A stretch of DNA of 64,000 nucleotides, taken from contig DATAGZ010000007.1 in assembly GCA_036263455.1 (NCBI GenBank), forward strand, positions 1 to 64,000, written 5' to 3'. Within the stretch, counting starts at the first letter, position 1, and each line of letters starts with the position of its first letter. The notes under the pieces are model-generated. The model was given only the letters and a program-made list of their open reading frames with translations. It was not told the origin of the DNA and did no database searches. This stretch comes from DATAGZ01 sp036263455. GTDB taxonomy: Bacteria > Pseudomonadota > Alphaproteobacteria > Dongiales > Dongiaceae. The position numbers were made by a program, and so were the translations under genes. Positions 42,471 through 52,800 of the stretch are shown here, one piece after another.

Positions 42471-43652
42471 TTAACGCGACCCAATGATGCCGCGGGCATG
42501 CCGGCGCGCCTCCGCGTCCACGGCGAGAACTTCCTCGAGCGTGACCGCCGGCCCCCCGGGCAGAACATCCAGAACTTCTTCCACGATAGCGGCGATCTCA
42601 GTGAAGACGATTTCACCGTTGAGAAATGCCGTCACGGCTTCCTCATTGGCGGCATTCAGGATAGCCGGCGCGCTTCCAGCGGCGCGGAGCGCCTGACGCG
42701 CCAGGCGCAATGCAGGGAATCTCTCCGGGTCCGGCTGCTCGAAGGTAAGCTTTCCGATAGCGGCGAGGTCGAGCCGGGGCGCGGGAGTCTCGATCCGGTT
42801 GGGGTAAGCGAGCGCTACGGCAATCGGGGTACGCATGTCGGGACTGCCGAGCTGGGCAAGCACAGAACCATCGCGATAGGTTACCATTGAATGGATGATG
42901 GATTGCGGATGGACGAGGATGTCGATCCGCTCCTCCGGCAGATTGAAAAGATAGTGAGCCTCGATCAGCTCGAGCCCCTTATTCATCATCGTGGCCGAAT
43001 CGATCGAAATCTTGGCGCCCATGCTCCAATTGGGGTGAGCCAGAGCCTGTTCCCGCGTCATGGCGCGCATCTCGGCGACACTCTTGGTCCGAAAAGGGCC
43101 GCCCGAAGCCGTCAAGACAATCCTTTCCAGGGAATCGCGATGATGCGGGGCGAGTACTTGGAAAATGGCGCTATGCTCGGAATCGACAGGAAGCAAGACA
43201 GAATTGGACCGCGCAAGCTCGCCCAGAACGATCTCTCCGGCGCAGACCAGCGTTTCCTTATTCGCTAGCCCGATCATAGCGCCGGCGCGAATGGCGGCCA
43301 AAACCGGCTCGAGCCCAGCCGCGCCGACGATCGAGGCCATAACGATATCGGTGGGCCGCCCAGCCGCGGCAATGATGGCCGCGCGTCCAGCGGCAACTTC
43401 GATACCGGTACCGTCCAATCCTTCTTTCAGCCTTTGATAATGCTCGTCATGTGCCGTCACCACCATGCGCGGCTTGACTGCTCGCGCCTGTTCGATAAGC
43501 AAGGCGCAATTGTTATTTGCCGTGAGAACGTCGACAGAATATTTGTCTGGGTGCGCGCGGACGACATCGAGCGTATTGCATCCTACCGACCCCGTCGATC
43601 CCAAGATAGTGACCCGCCGCTTCTCCTGCGGCGCGCTCATTGCCATAGCCAT
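42471..43652 (-). CDS. dxr: 1-deoxy-D-xylulose-5-phosphate reductoisomerase (Dxr)
   Basis: Second step of the MEP isoprenoid pathway, NADPH-dependent. The 393-residue protein has the N-terminal nucleotide motif TILGSTGSVGCNTLDVV, then IGLANKETLVCAG and the metal/substrate region LLPVDSEHSAIFQVL. NWSMGAKISIDSATMMNKGL and HPQSIIHSMVTYRDGS are also diagnostic. Starts at 43652, 43646 and 43640 are possible; AAGGA lies at good distance before 43652. It overlaps cdsA. Confidence 0.95.
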   Translation of the reverse strand: MAMAMSAPQEKRRVTILGSTGSVGCNTLDVVRAHPDKYSVDVLTANNNCALLIEQARAVKPRMVVTAHDEHYQRLKEGLDGTGIEVAAGRAAIIAAAGRPTDIVMASIVGAAGLEPVLAAIRAGAMIGLANKETLVCAGEIVLGELARSNSVLLPVDSEHSAIFQVLAPHHRDSLERIVLTASGGPFRTKSVAEMRAMTREQALAHPNWSMGAKISIDSATMMNKGLELIEAHYLFNLPEERIDILVHPQSIIHSMVTYRDGSVLAQLGSPDMRTPIAVALAYPNRIETPAPRLDLAAIGKLTFEQPDPERFPALRLARQALRAAGSAPAILNAANEEAVTAFLNGEIVFTEIAAIVEEVLDVLPGGPAVTLEEVLAVDAEARRHARGIIGSR

Positions 43653-44302
43653 TGTGTCATCCTTCCCCCGCTTGCAACTTGCAATAGACCCAGAAAGAAA
43701 CCAACCCCCAAGAATCCGTCGAGCCGGTCGAGTAGTCCACCGTGACCCGGAATGAGTCGGCCGCTATCCTTGTGCCCGAAGCGCCGTTTGACAAGAGATT
43801 CCAGAAGATCACCGCCTTGCTCGATAAAGCCAAGCAGGAGGCTCATGCCGATAACCGGCAAGAGATGGCCGCCGGGATAAAGGAGCAGCGTGGCCGCTCC
43901 GGCCCCTGCGGCACCCAGAACGGCACCGGCCAGGCCAGACCAGGTTTTCCGCGGGCTGAGGGTGGGCGCGAGTCTCGGTCCCCCCACGCTGCGGCCCACT
44001 AGGTAGGCGCAGATATCGGCTGCAATCGGTACCGATATGAGAAAAAAACAAAGCGGCTTCCCTGCCGCGGATTCGCTTAGCCAGATAAAGGCGAACACGG
44101 CCCAGGAAATATAAAGGAATCCGGGAGTCAGCCACCGCCACCGCCAGCCCGTCATCATACCCAGTTCGGCGATCATAATGCCCCAGGCCACCAGGGCTGT
44201 GCCATAAAGCCAGGCGGAATGGTAAAGGACAATCAGCACGGGAAGTGGCGCGAGCGCTATACCGGAAAGCAGGCGCCGGTAAAGGTCAGATGCTTGCGCC
44301 AT
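43637..44302 (-). CDS. cdsA: Phosphatidate cytidylyltransferase (CdsA)
   Basis: Makes CDP-diacylglycerol for phospholipid synthesis. The 221-residue membrane protein has about six helices and the CdsA signature SLVKRRFGHKDSGRLIPGHG followed by GLLDRLD. Start at MAQASDLYRRLL; the frame is open 32 codons upstream over the uppS 3' end but is not family-like. It overlaps uppS by 17 bases and dxr by up to 16. It is shorter than E. coli CdsA (285 residues), but the shorter form is common in alphaproteobacteria. Confidence 0.93.
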   Translation of the reverse strand: MAQASDLYRRLLSGIALAPLPVLIVLYHSAWLYGTALVAWGIMIAELGMMTGWRWRWLTPGFLYISWAVFAFIWLSESAAGKPLCFFLISVPIAADICAYLVGRSVGGPRLAPTLSPRKTWSGLAGAVLGAAGAGAATLLLYPGGHLLPVIGMSLLLGFIEQGGDLLESLVKRRFGHKDSGRLIPGHGGLLDRLDGFLGVGFFLGLLQVASGGRMTQWLWQ

Positions 44303-45035
44303 AGCGCCGTTCTCGATGCGCGAAGGAATGAATCGCGCGCCGGAATTCCTCCACCCCGAAATCCGGCCACAACGTATCGGTAAAATAGAGCTCGGCATAA
44401 GCGCATTGCCAGAGGAGGAAATTGCTGATGCGCTGCTCGCCGCTGGTGCGGATCAGCAAATCTGGATCAGGAAGCTCCGCGGTCCAGAGGTTGCGGGAGA
44501 TATCTTCCTCCTCGATATGCTCAGCGCGGATATCGCCGCGCGACGCACGTTCGGCCAGCGCGCGCACCGCTTGAACGATATCCGCCCGCCCGCCGTAGGA
44601 GATGGCGATGGTCAAATGCAGGGCCTTATTGCCACTGGTCGTTCGCTCCGCCTTTTCGATCAAGGCGAGGATATCAGGACTGAGCCGCCCCCGTTCACCG
44701 ACGATCCTGAGCCGCACGCCGCCACGCATCATCGTGGCGATTTCGCGATCGAGATAGAGGCGGATCAAACCCATGAGGTGGTGGACTTCTTCAGGAGCGC
44801 GGCGCCAGTTTTCCGAAGAAAAGCCGAAAAGGGTAAGGTAGGGAATCTTCGCGGCCAGCGCCGCCTCGACGGTCCGGCGCACCGCCTCGGCTCCGCAATA
44901 ATGGCCTACATGGCTGGGCAGATGGCGCTCGCGCGCCCAGCGCCGATTGCCGTCCATGATGATCGCCACGTGGCGCAGGCTGGCTGGCGGGCGGGCCGGT
45001 TCCTCGGTCGTTTGCGCGGTAATCGACGCGGTCAT
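44286..45035 (-). CDS. uppS: Isoprenyl transferase (undecaprenyl diphosphate synthase, UppS)
   Basis: Makes the C55 lipid carrier for peptidoglycan from farnesyl diphosphate and isopentenyl diphosphate. The 249-residue protein has HVAIIMDGNRRWARERHLPS with catalytic Asp28, LTLFGFSSENWRRAPEEV, and the C-terminal LLIRTSGEQRISNFLLWQCA. It overlaps the frr stop by 4 bases. Confidence 0.95.
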   Translation of the reverse strand: MTASITAQTTEEPARPPASLRHVAIIMDGNRRWARERHLPSHVGHYCGAEAVRRTVEAALAAKIPYLTLFGFSSENWRRAPEEVHHLMGLIRLYLDREIATMMRGGVRLRIVGERGRLSPDILALIEKAERTTSGNKALHLTIAISYGGRADIVQAVRALAERASRGDIRAEHIEEEDISRNLWTAELPDPDLLIRTSGEQRISNFLLWQCAYAELYFTDTLWPDFGVEEFRRAIHSFAHRERRYGASI

Positions 45036-45583
45036 ACCTGGAGGATTTCCTTTTCCTTCTGCGCAAGCAGTTCATCGATGCGCTTGATATGCTCGTCGGT
45101 CATTTTCTGGACCTTCTCGGCCAGCCCGCGTTGGGTGTCTTCTGAAATCTCGCCTTCTTTTTCCAGACGCTTGAGATGCTCCATTGCATCCCGGCGGATA
45201 TTGCGCACCGCCACGCGTCCGCCTTCCGCATATTTATGCGCGATCTTGCTGAGCTCCTGTCGCCGCTCCTGGCTCAGCTCGGGGATCGGCACCCGCACGA
45301 GCTGCCCATCGCTGGCGGGGTTCAGGCCGAGACCCGCGTCGCGAATTGCTTTCTCCACCGCCGACACCTGGGACTTGTCCCACACCTGCACCGTGATCAT
45401 CCGAGGCTCCGGCACACTCACCGTGCCAACTTGGGTAAGTGGCATTGAGGACCCATAGGCCTGGACCATGACCGGTTCCAGCAGGGATGCCGAAGCCCGG
45501 CCGGTGCGCAGACCGGCAAATTCCTTTCGGACGGCCTCGAAGCCGCCATCCATGCGCCGGCTGAATTCGCTAAGATCGGTCAT
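45032..45583 (-). CDS. frr: Ribosome recycling factor
   Basis: Splits post-termination ribosomes with EF-G. The 183-residue protein has GLRTGRASASLLEPVMVQAY, VWDKSQVSAVEKAIRDAGLG and the helical C-terminus ending DELLAQKEKEILQV. It overlaps pyrH by 14 bases. Length and motifs are normal. Confidence 0.97.
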   Translation of the reverse strand: MTDLSEFSRRMDGGFEAVRKEFAGLRTGRASASLLEPVMVQAYGSSMPLTQVGTVSVPEPRMITVQVWDKSQVSAVEKAIRDAGLGLNPASDGQLVRVPIPELSQERRQELSKIAHKYAEGGRVAVRNIRRDAMEHLKRLEKEGEISEDTQRGLAEKVQKMTDEHIKRIDELLAQKEKEILQV

Positions 45584-46340
45584 TGGTTCCTCCGTTTGCC
45601 ATCGATGGTTCCTGGGCGCCGATGATCGTGAAATCGCCCCTGCCCTGCATCACATCGGCAAAATTGCCGGGCCGGTGGATTGAAAAAACGATGATGGGAA
45701 TGTTGCTTTCCCGCGCCAGCGATATGGCCGCGGCATCCATGACCTTGAGGTCCTTGGAAAGCACATCGTGATGGGATAGCTGGCGAAACCGTGTCGCTCG
45801 CGGGTCGAGCTTGGGGTCGGCCGAATACACCCCGTCCACCTGGGTACCTTTGAGGAGGGCCTGGCAGCCCATCTCGGAGGCACGGAGTGCTGCGGCCGTG
45901 TCGGTCGTGAAATAAGGGTTGCCGGTGCCGCCCGCGAAAATCACCACCCGCCCCTTTTCAAGATGCCGGATCGCCCGCCGCCGGATGTAGGATTCGCAAA
46001 TGGTCTGCATTGGAATAGCTGACAGGACGCGCGTATCGACACCGAGCTGCTCCAGCGCGTTCTGCATGGCGAGCGCATTCATTACGGTTGCCAGCATTCC
46101 CATATAATCGGCAGAGGCACGCTGCATGCCTTGAGAAGCGCCGACAATACCGCGGAAGATATTGCCGCCGCCGATGACAAGGCAGACCTCGACGCCGAGC
46201 GCATGGACGCGCCGAACCTCGCTCGCCACCCGGGCCACCGTTTCGGGATCGAGCCCGAACTCCCGCGCGCCCATCAGCGCCTCGCCCGAGATCTTGAGAA
46301 GAACGCGGCGATAGCGCAACGGGAGGGAAGCCGCGGTCAT
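45570..46340 (-). CDS. pyrH: Uridylate kinase (UMP kinase, PyrH)
   Basis: Phosphorylates UMP to UDP. The 256-residue amino-acid-kinase-fold protein begins MTAASLPLRYRRVLLKISGE. It has CLVIGGGNIFRGI, the UMP-site region RHLEKGRVVIFAGGTGNPYF, TDTAAALRASEMG and DAAAISLARESNIPIIVF. The start at 46340 is chosen because upstream codons overlap tsf and are not family-like. Confidence 0.95.
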   Translation of the reverse strand: MTAASLPLRYRRVLLKISGEALMGAREFGLDPETVARVASEVRRVHALGVEVCLVIGGGNIFRGIVGASQGMQRASADYMGMLATVMNALAMQNALEQLGVDTRVLSAIPMQTICESYIRRRAIRHLEKGRVVIFAGGTGNPYFTTDTAAALRASEMGCQALLKGTQVDGVYSADPKLDPRATRFRQLSHHDVLSKDLKVMDAAAISLARESNIPIIVFSIHRPGNFADVMQGRGDFTIIGAQEPSMANGGTNDRS

Positions 46341-46342
46341 CG

Positions 46343-47263
46343 CTACTTCAACTGTGCCGCCACTTCGGCCGCGAAGTCTTTCTCCTCGCGCTGGATTCCT
46401 TCGCCCAACGCCATGCGGCAATAGCCGGCAATAGCCACCGGGGCGCCTAATTCCTTGGCGGCATTGGCGAGCACCTGCTTCACCCGGCTCTCACCGTCGA
46501 TCACATAGACCTGTTCGAGCAGGACGACATCTTCATAATATTTGCGCACCCGGCCTTCGACCATCTTGGCGACGATCTCTTCCGGCTTGCCGCTCTGGCG
46601 CGCCTGATCGCTCAGGACGGCGCGCTCCCTCTCCAGCGCCTGGGGATCGACGGATTCGATTGTCAGGGATTGAGGGTTGGCGGCGGCGATATGCATGGCG
46701 AGCTGCCGGCCCAGCGGGACAAGCTTCTCCGGCGCCGCCTCGGATTCGAGCGCCACCAATACGCCGATCTTGCCCAGATTTGGCGCCGTCGCCGCGTGCA
46801 TATAGCTCGCGACGATGCCGTTTTTTACAGTCAGTTTTTGCATGCGGCGCAGGTTCATATTCTCGCCGATCGTGGCGATGGCCTGTGTCAATTTTTCGGC
46901 TAAAGTCTGTTTTTCTCCTGGCGCGGTCGCGGCATTCAAGGCCGCGATATCGGACACGGACAATGCCATTTTCGCCGCACCCGCCACCAATTCCTGGAAT
47001 TGCTGGTTGCGCGCGACGAAATCGGTCTCCGCATTAATCTCGACCAGGGCGCCCGCCCGGTCTTGAACCTGGACACCCACCAGGCCTTCGGCGGCCACCC
47101 GGCCCGCCTTCTTCTGAGCGGCGGCCAGGCCCTTCTTGCGCAGCCAGTCGATGGCGGCGTTCATGTCGCCCTTGGTTTCACCCAGCGCTTTCTTGCAATC
47201 CATCATGGGCGCATCGGTGATTTCGCGCAGTTCCTTGACCAGCGCGGCGGTAATCTCAGCCAT
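46343..47263 (-). CDS. tsf: Elongation factor Ts
   Basis: Nucleotide exchange factor for EF-Tu, 306 residues. The N-terminal ITAALVKELREITDAPMMDC and KKALGETKGDMNAAIDWLR are the EF-Ts signature; the dimerisation region includes ETDFVARNQQFQELV. It is followed by pyrH 2 bases on and preceded by rpsB at 12 bases. Confidence 0.97.
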   Translation of the reverse strand: MAEITAALVKELREITDAPMMDCKKALGETKGDMNAAIDWLRKKGLAAAQKKAGRVAAEGLVGVQVQDRAGALVEINAETDFVARNQQFQELVAGAAKMALSVSDIAALNAATAPGEKQTLAEKLTQAIATIGENMNLRRMQKLTVKNGIVASYMHAATAPNLGKIGVLVALESEAAPEKLVPLGRQLAMHIAAANPQSLTIESVDPQALERERAVLSDQARQSGKPEEIVAKMVEGRVRKYYEDVVLLEQVYVIDGESRVKQVLANAAKELGAPVAIAGYCRMALGEGIQREEKDFAAEVAAQLK

Positions 47264-47275
47264 ATTCCTCGTCTC

Positions 47276-48070
47276 CTATTGCGCGGACGGCGCCGGTTGC
47301 TCGGCCGCGTGCTCTGCAGCCTCCCGAACGGCAGGCTCGCTCGGCGCAGCTTCCGCGCCAAGATCCGCACCCGAGGCAATCGCTTCCTCCTGCAGACCGT
47401 CGAGCACGGCATCGGCAAAGAGATCGCAATAGAGCGAGACGGCCCGCAGCGCGTCGTCATTGCCGGGCACCGGATAGGTGACCCCAGCCGGATCCGAATT
47501 GCTGTCGAGGATCGCCACCACCGGTATGTGCAGCTTGTTGGCTTCCTTGACGGCAATCGATTCCTTATTGGTATCGATGATCACGACGATATCGGGCGTC
47601 CCCGCCATATCCTTGATCCCACCCAGCGCGCGTTCGAGCTTGTCGCGATCGCGCGTCAAATTGAGCAGCTCTTTCTTAGTGAAGCCTTCGATGGATCCTT
47701 CCAGCTTTTCCTCGAGCTCGCGGAGCCTTTTGATCGACTGCGAGATGGTCTTCCAGTTGGAAAGCATGCCACCGAGCCAGCGGTGGTTGACGTAATATTG
47801 TCCGCACCGCTTGGCGGCCTCGGCCACCTTCTCGGACGCGGCGCGCTTGGTGCCGACGAACAGGATCCGGCCATGACCGGCGGCGACATCGCGCACCACC
47901 TTGAGGGCGTTCTCCAATAGCGGGACTGTCTGTTCGAGGTTGATGATGTGAATGCCGTTGCGGACTCCAAACAGATAGGGAGCCATCTTCGGGTTCCAGC
48001 GGCGGGTGTGGTGTCCGAAATGAACGCCAGCCTCCAGGAGCTGGCGCAAGCTAATGCTAGGCGCTGCCAT
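47276..48070 (-). CDS. rpsB: 30S ribosomal protein S2
   Basis: A 264-residue protein starting MAAPSISLRQLLEAGVHFGH. It contains HTRRWNPKMAPYLFGVRNGI and GMLSNWKTISQSIKRL, then PDIVVIIDTNKESIAVKEA. The C-terminal tail is an Ala/Glu/Pro-rich extension (EAAPSEPAVREAAEHAAEQ). It is first in rpsB-tsf-pyrH-frr; the promoter must lie in 48071-48288, where I see no firm motif. Confidence 0.97.
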   Translation of the reverse strand: MAAPSISLRQLLEAGVHFGHHTRRWNPKMAPYLFGVRNGIHIINLEQTVPLLENALKVVRDVAAGHGRILFVGTKRAASEKVAEAAKRCGQYYVNHRWLGGMLSNWKTISQSIKRLRELEEKLEGSIEGFTKKELLNLTRDRDKLERALGGIKDMAGTPDIVVIIDTNKESIAVKEANKLHIPVVAILDSNSDPAGVTYPVPGNDDALRAVSLYCDLFADAVLDGLQEEAIASGADLGAEAAPSEPAVREAAEHAAEQPAPSAQ

Positions 48071-48288
48071 AATATCCTTTTCCGGTTCTGCCTCTGCGGA
48101 TGCTACCCGGACCACCCGGGCACCGGAGCGTGGAAACGGGATTTCTCCCCGCGCCACGCATGTCCGCATGCGGTATGGAAGCGGTGATAAACCAAGATCA
48201 CGGACTTGGCAAGGAGGACGGCGTGCGCATCTGGGAGTTTAACGGTAATTCTCCCGACGTTTCAGAACTGCCGTGAAAGCACAACCCT

Positions 48289-49791
<1,503 letters not shown>

Positions 49792-49966
49792 GAGCCCCTC
49801 ACAACCCGCGGGGAGCATATCAAGCGCGACCGAGGGCGTACAGGCGTGATGCGCGGAAACTTCGCCGAACATTCTCCTTGTGTATTCGCATCGGGAGGCT
49901 TTTAATTGGTAGAGCGATATATGAACGCCTGCCCGGCCGGCCGGCGGTCTATTTCAGGAGCGCAGC

Positions 49967-51397
49967 ATGAATCTTCACGAAGCCGATAAGATATTTTTCG
50001 AGAAAGCCGGGCTGGATCGTGGAAAACTCGAAGCACAGGTGGATGATGCCCTTCTGCGCGCCGAAGATGGCGAATTGTTCCTGGAATACAAGCAGTCGGA
50101 ATCCTTCGGCTTCGATGACGGCAAGCTCAAGAATGCGAGCTTCGATCAAAGCCAGGGGTTCGGCTTGCGCGCTGTAACGGGCGAGCTGTTCGGTTTCGCC
50201 CATTCCAGCGATTTGTCCCATGCCGCCATCGATCGGGCGGTCCAATCCGTCAAGTCGCTGAATGCCGATTATAATGGTGCCCTCGCTGCGCCCCCACCGG
50301 GCACGAACCGCGCGCTCTATATCGATGACAATCCGCTTGTGCTTGTCCCGTTCGGTCAGAAGGTCGCGCTCATGGGCGAGATCGACGCCTATCTGCGCGG
50401 CAAGGATTCACGCGTCAAGCAGGTGACGGTCAATCTTGCAGCCAGCCATCAGATCGTCGAGATCGTCCGGGCAAACGGTCATCGCGCCGCAGATATCCGC
50501 CCGCTGGTGCGGCTCAACATTTCAGTGATCGTCGAGGAGAATGGCAGATCGGAGACGGGAACGCATGGCGCGGGCGGGCGGATGCGCTATGACGAATTCA
50601 TTGCACCCCTCCAGTGGCAGGCAAGCGCCGACGAAGCGCTGCGTCAGGCGCTGGTCAATCTGTCCTCCGTCCCGGCGCCCGCAGGCGAGATGCAGGTCGT
50701 GCTAGGCCCGGGCTGGCCGGGCATTCTCCTACATGAGGCAATCGGCCATGGATTGGAAGGGGATTTCAACCGGAAGAAGACTTCGGCTTTCGCTGGATTG
50801 ATGGGGCAGCGCGTCGCGGCCAAGGGCGTGACGATTCTCGACGATGGCACGCTCGCCAACCGGCGCGGTTCGCTGAGCATCGATGACGAGGGGACGCCCA
50901 CTCAGGCTACCACCCTGATCGAGGATGGCATCCTGGTTGGCTATATTCAGGACCGTCAGAATGCTCGATTGATGAAGATGCGGCCTACCGGCAATGGCCG
51001 CCGCGAAAGTCACGCCCATTACCCCATGCCGCGCATGACCAATACTTACATGCTGAACGGTGACCGGCATCCTGACGAGATCATCGGCTCGGTGAAGAAG
51101 GGACTCTATGCGGTCAATTTCGGCGGCGGCCAGGTCGACATTACATCAGGGAAATTCGTCTTCAGCGCTTCGGAGGCCTACTTGATCGAAGATGGCAAGG
51201 TCGGCCCTGCCGTCAAGGGCGCCACCCTGATCGGAAATGGCCCCGATGTCCTGACCAAGGTCGCCATGATCGGCAATGACATGCAGATCGATCCTGGCAT
51301 TGGCACGTGCGGCAAGGATGGCCAAGGTGTTCCGGTGGGCGTCGGCCAGCCTACCCTGCGTATTGACGGGCTAACGGTGGGCGGCACCGCCACTTAG
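49967..51397 (+). CDS. tldD: Metalloprotease TldD
   Basis: Zinc protease subunit that acts with TldE/PmbA in degrading unfolded peptides and processing modified peptides. The 476-residue protein has the HExxxH motif LLHEAIGHGLEGDFNRK near residue 255, and the later GNGRRESHAHYPMPRMTNTY and GTCGKDGQGVPVGVGQPTLR. AGGAG lies before the ATG. Only TldD is here; its TldE partner is not in the window. Confidence 0.95.
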   Translation: MNLHEADKIFFEKAGLDRGKLEAQVDDALLRAEDGELFLEYKQSESFGFDDGKLKNASFDQSQGFGLRAVTGELFGFAHSSDLSHAAIDRAVQSVKSLNADYNGALAAPPPGTNRALYIDDNPLVLVPFGQKVALMGEIDAYLRGKDSRVKQVTVNLAASHQIVEIVRANGHRAADIRPLVRLNISVIVEENGRSETGTHGAGGRMRYDEFIAPLQWQASADEALRQALVNLSSVPAPAGEMQVVLGPGWPGILLHEAIGHGLEGDFNRKKTSAFAGLMGQRVAAKGVTILDDGTLANRRGSLSIDDEGTPTQATTLIEDGILVGYIQDRQNARLMKMRPTGNGRRESHAHYPMPRMTNTYMLNGDRHPDEIIGSVKKGLYAVNFGGGQVDITSGKFVFSASEAYLIEDGKVGPAVKGATLIGNGPDVLTKVAMIGNDMQIDPGIGTCGKDGQGVPVGVGQPTLRIDGLTVGGTAT

Positions 51398-51509
51398 TCC
51401 CCGCCTAATCACCTTTCCCCACAACGCACCATGGGTCCCCATTTGCGGAGGCGTCGCCCCTAGACCCTTCACATCGCTGCTGCTATAGCCATGCCGATAA
51501 GGAGAAACC

Positions 51510-52799
51510 ATGACCACGGATTGCAAGGTTAAAGAAATGAACCTGGCCGATTGGGGCCGTAAGGAAATCGCCATCGCCGAAACGGAAATGCCGGGCTTGA
51601 TGGCTTTACGCCGTGAATATGCCGATAGGCGGCCGCTGAAGGGCGCCAGGATCGCAGGATGTCTGCACATGACCATCCAGACCGCGGTCCTGATCGAGAC
51701 CTTGACCGCGCTCGGCGCCGAAGTGCGCTGGAGCTCCTGCAATATCTTTTCCACTCAGGATCATGCCGCTGCCGCGATCGCACAGGCGGGGATTCCCGTT
51801 TTCGCTTGGAAGGGCATGAGCGAGGAAGAATTCTGGTGGTGTATCGAACAAACTATTCTCGGCCCCAAGGGCTGGCGCCCGAATATGGTGCTCGACGATG
51901 GGGGCGATCTGACGCAGATTCTCCATCAGAAATACCCCGAGCTGCTCGCGGACATAAAGGGCATTTCCGAAGAGACCACCACCGGTGTCCACCGCCTCTA
52001 TGAAATGGCCAAGGAGGGAACGCTCAAGGTTCCGGCGATCAACGTCAATGATTCCGTAACCAAATCCAAGTTTGATAACCTGTATGGCGTGCGGGAAAGC
52101 TTGGTCGATGGCATCAAGCGCGCGACCGATGTCATGGTGGCGGGCAAGGTCGCGGTCGTCTGCGGCTATGGCGATGTCGGCAAGGGTTCGGCGGCCTCCC
52201 TGCGCACCCAGGGGGCGCGCGTGATGGTCACCGAGATAGACCCTATCTGCGCGCTTCAGGCCGCCATGGAAGGATACCAGGTCACCACCATGGATGAAGC
52301 AGCGGCGCAGGGAGACATTTTCGTCACCGCTACAGGGAATATCGATGTCATCACGCTCGACCATATGCGCCAGATGAAGGACCGCGCGATCGTCTGCAAT
52401 ATTGGGCATTTCGACAGCGAAATTCAAATTTCCAGCCTGCGCAATTTTCGCTGGCACAACGTGAAACCGCAGGTGGATGAAGTCGAGTTTCCCGATGGCA
52501 AGCGTCTGATCGTCCTGGCCGAGGGGCGGCTCGTCAATCTCGGCTGCGCGACCGGGCATCCGAGCTTTGTCATGAGTGCGAGCTTCACCAATCAGGTCTT
52601 GGCGCAGATCGAGCTCTGGAACAATCACCGGAAATATGAAAACAAGGTCTATGTGCTGCCCAAGCATCTGGATGAAAAAGTGGCCGCCCTGCATCTGGAA
52701 AAGATCGGCGCGAAGCTGACCAAGCTCAGCTCCGAGCAGGCGACCTATATCGGGGTTGCGCCGGCGGGGCCGTATAAACCCGATCATTACCGGTATTGA
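51510..52799 (+). CDS. ahcY: Adenosylhomocysteinase (S-adenosylhomocysteine hydrolase)
   Basis: Cleaves S-adenosylhomocysteine to adenosine and homocysteine, keeping methylation going. The 429-residue protein has CLHMTIQTAVLIETL, SSCNIFSTQDHAAAAIA, the NAD loop VVCGYGDVGKGSAASLR and the C-terminal VAPAGPYKPDHYRY. AAGGAGAAACC sits before the ATG. I looked for an SAH riboswitch in the 112 bases upstream and found none. The divL-like gene follows almost directly. Confidence 0.97.
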   Translation: MTTDCKVKEMNLADWGRKEIAIAETEMPGLMALRREYADRRPLKGARIAGCLHMTIQTAVLIETLTALGAEVRWSSCNIFSTQDHAAAAIAQAGIPVFAWKGMSEEEFWWCIEQTILGPKGWRPNMVLDDGGDLTQILHQKYPELLADIKGISEETTTGVHRLYEMAKEGTLKVPAINVNDSVTKSKFDNLYGVRESLVDGIKRATDVMVAGKVAVVCGYGDVGKGSAASLRTQGARVMVTEIDPICALQAAMEGYQVTTMDEAAAQGDIFVTATGNIDVITLDHMRQMKDRAIVCNIGHFDSEIQISSLRNFRWHNVKPQVDEVEFPDGKRLIVLAEGRLVNLGCATGHPSFVMSASFTNQVLAQIELWNNHRKYENKVYVLPKHLDEKVAALHLEKIGAKLTKLSSEQATYIGVAPAGPYKPDHYRY

Positions 52800-52800
52800 T

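Noticed and set aside
51398..51509. SAH or SAM riboswitch upstream of ahcY
   Set aside because: Looked for the conserved core and pairing; neither is visible in the 112 bases.
51606..52787. A 393-codon minus-strand frame over ahcY
   Set aside because: Mirror frame of a highly conserved enzyme gene.
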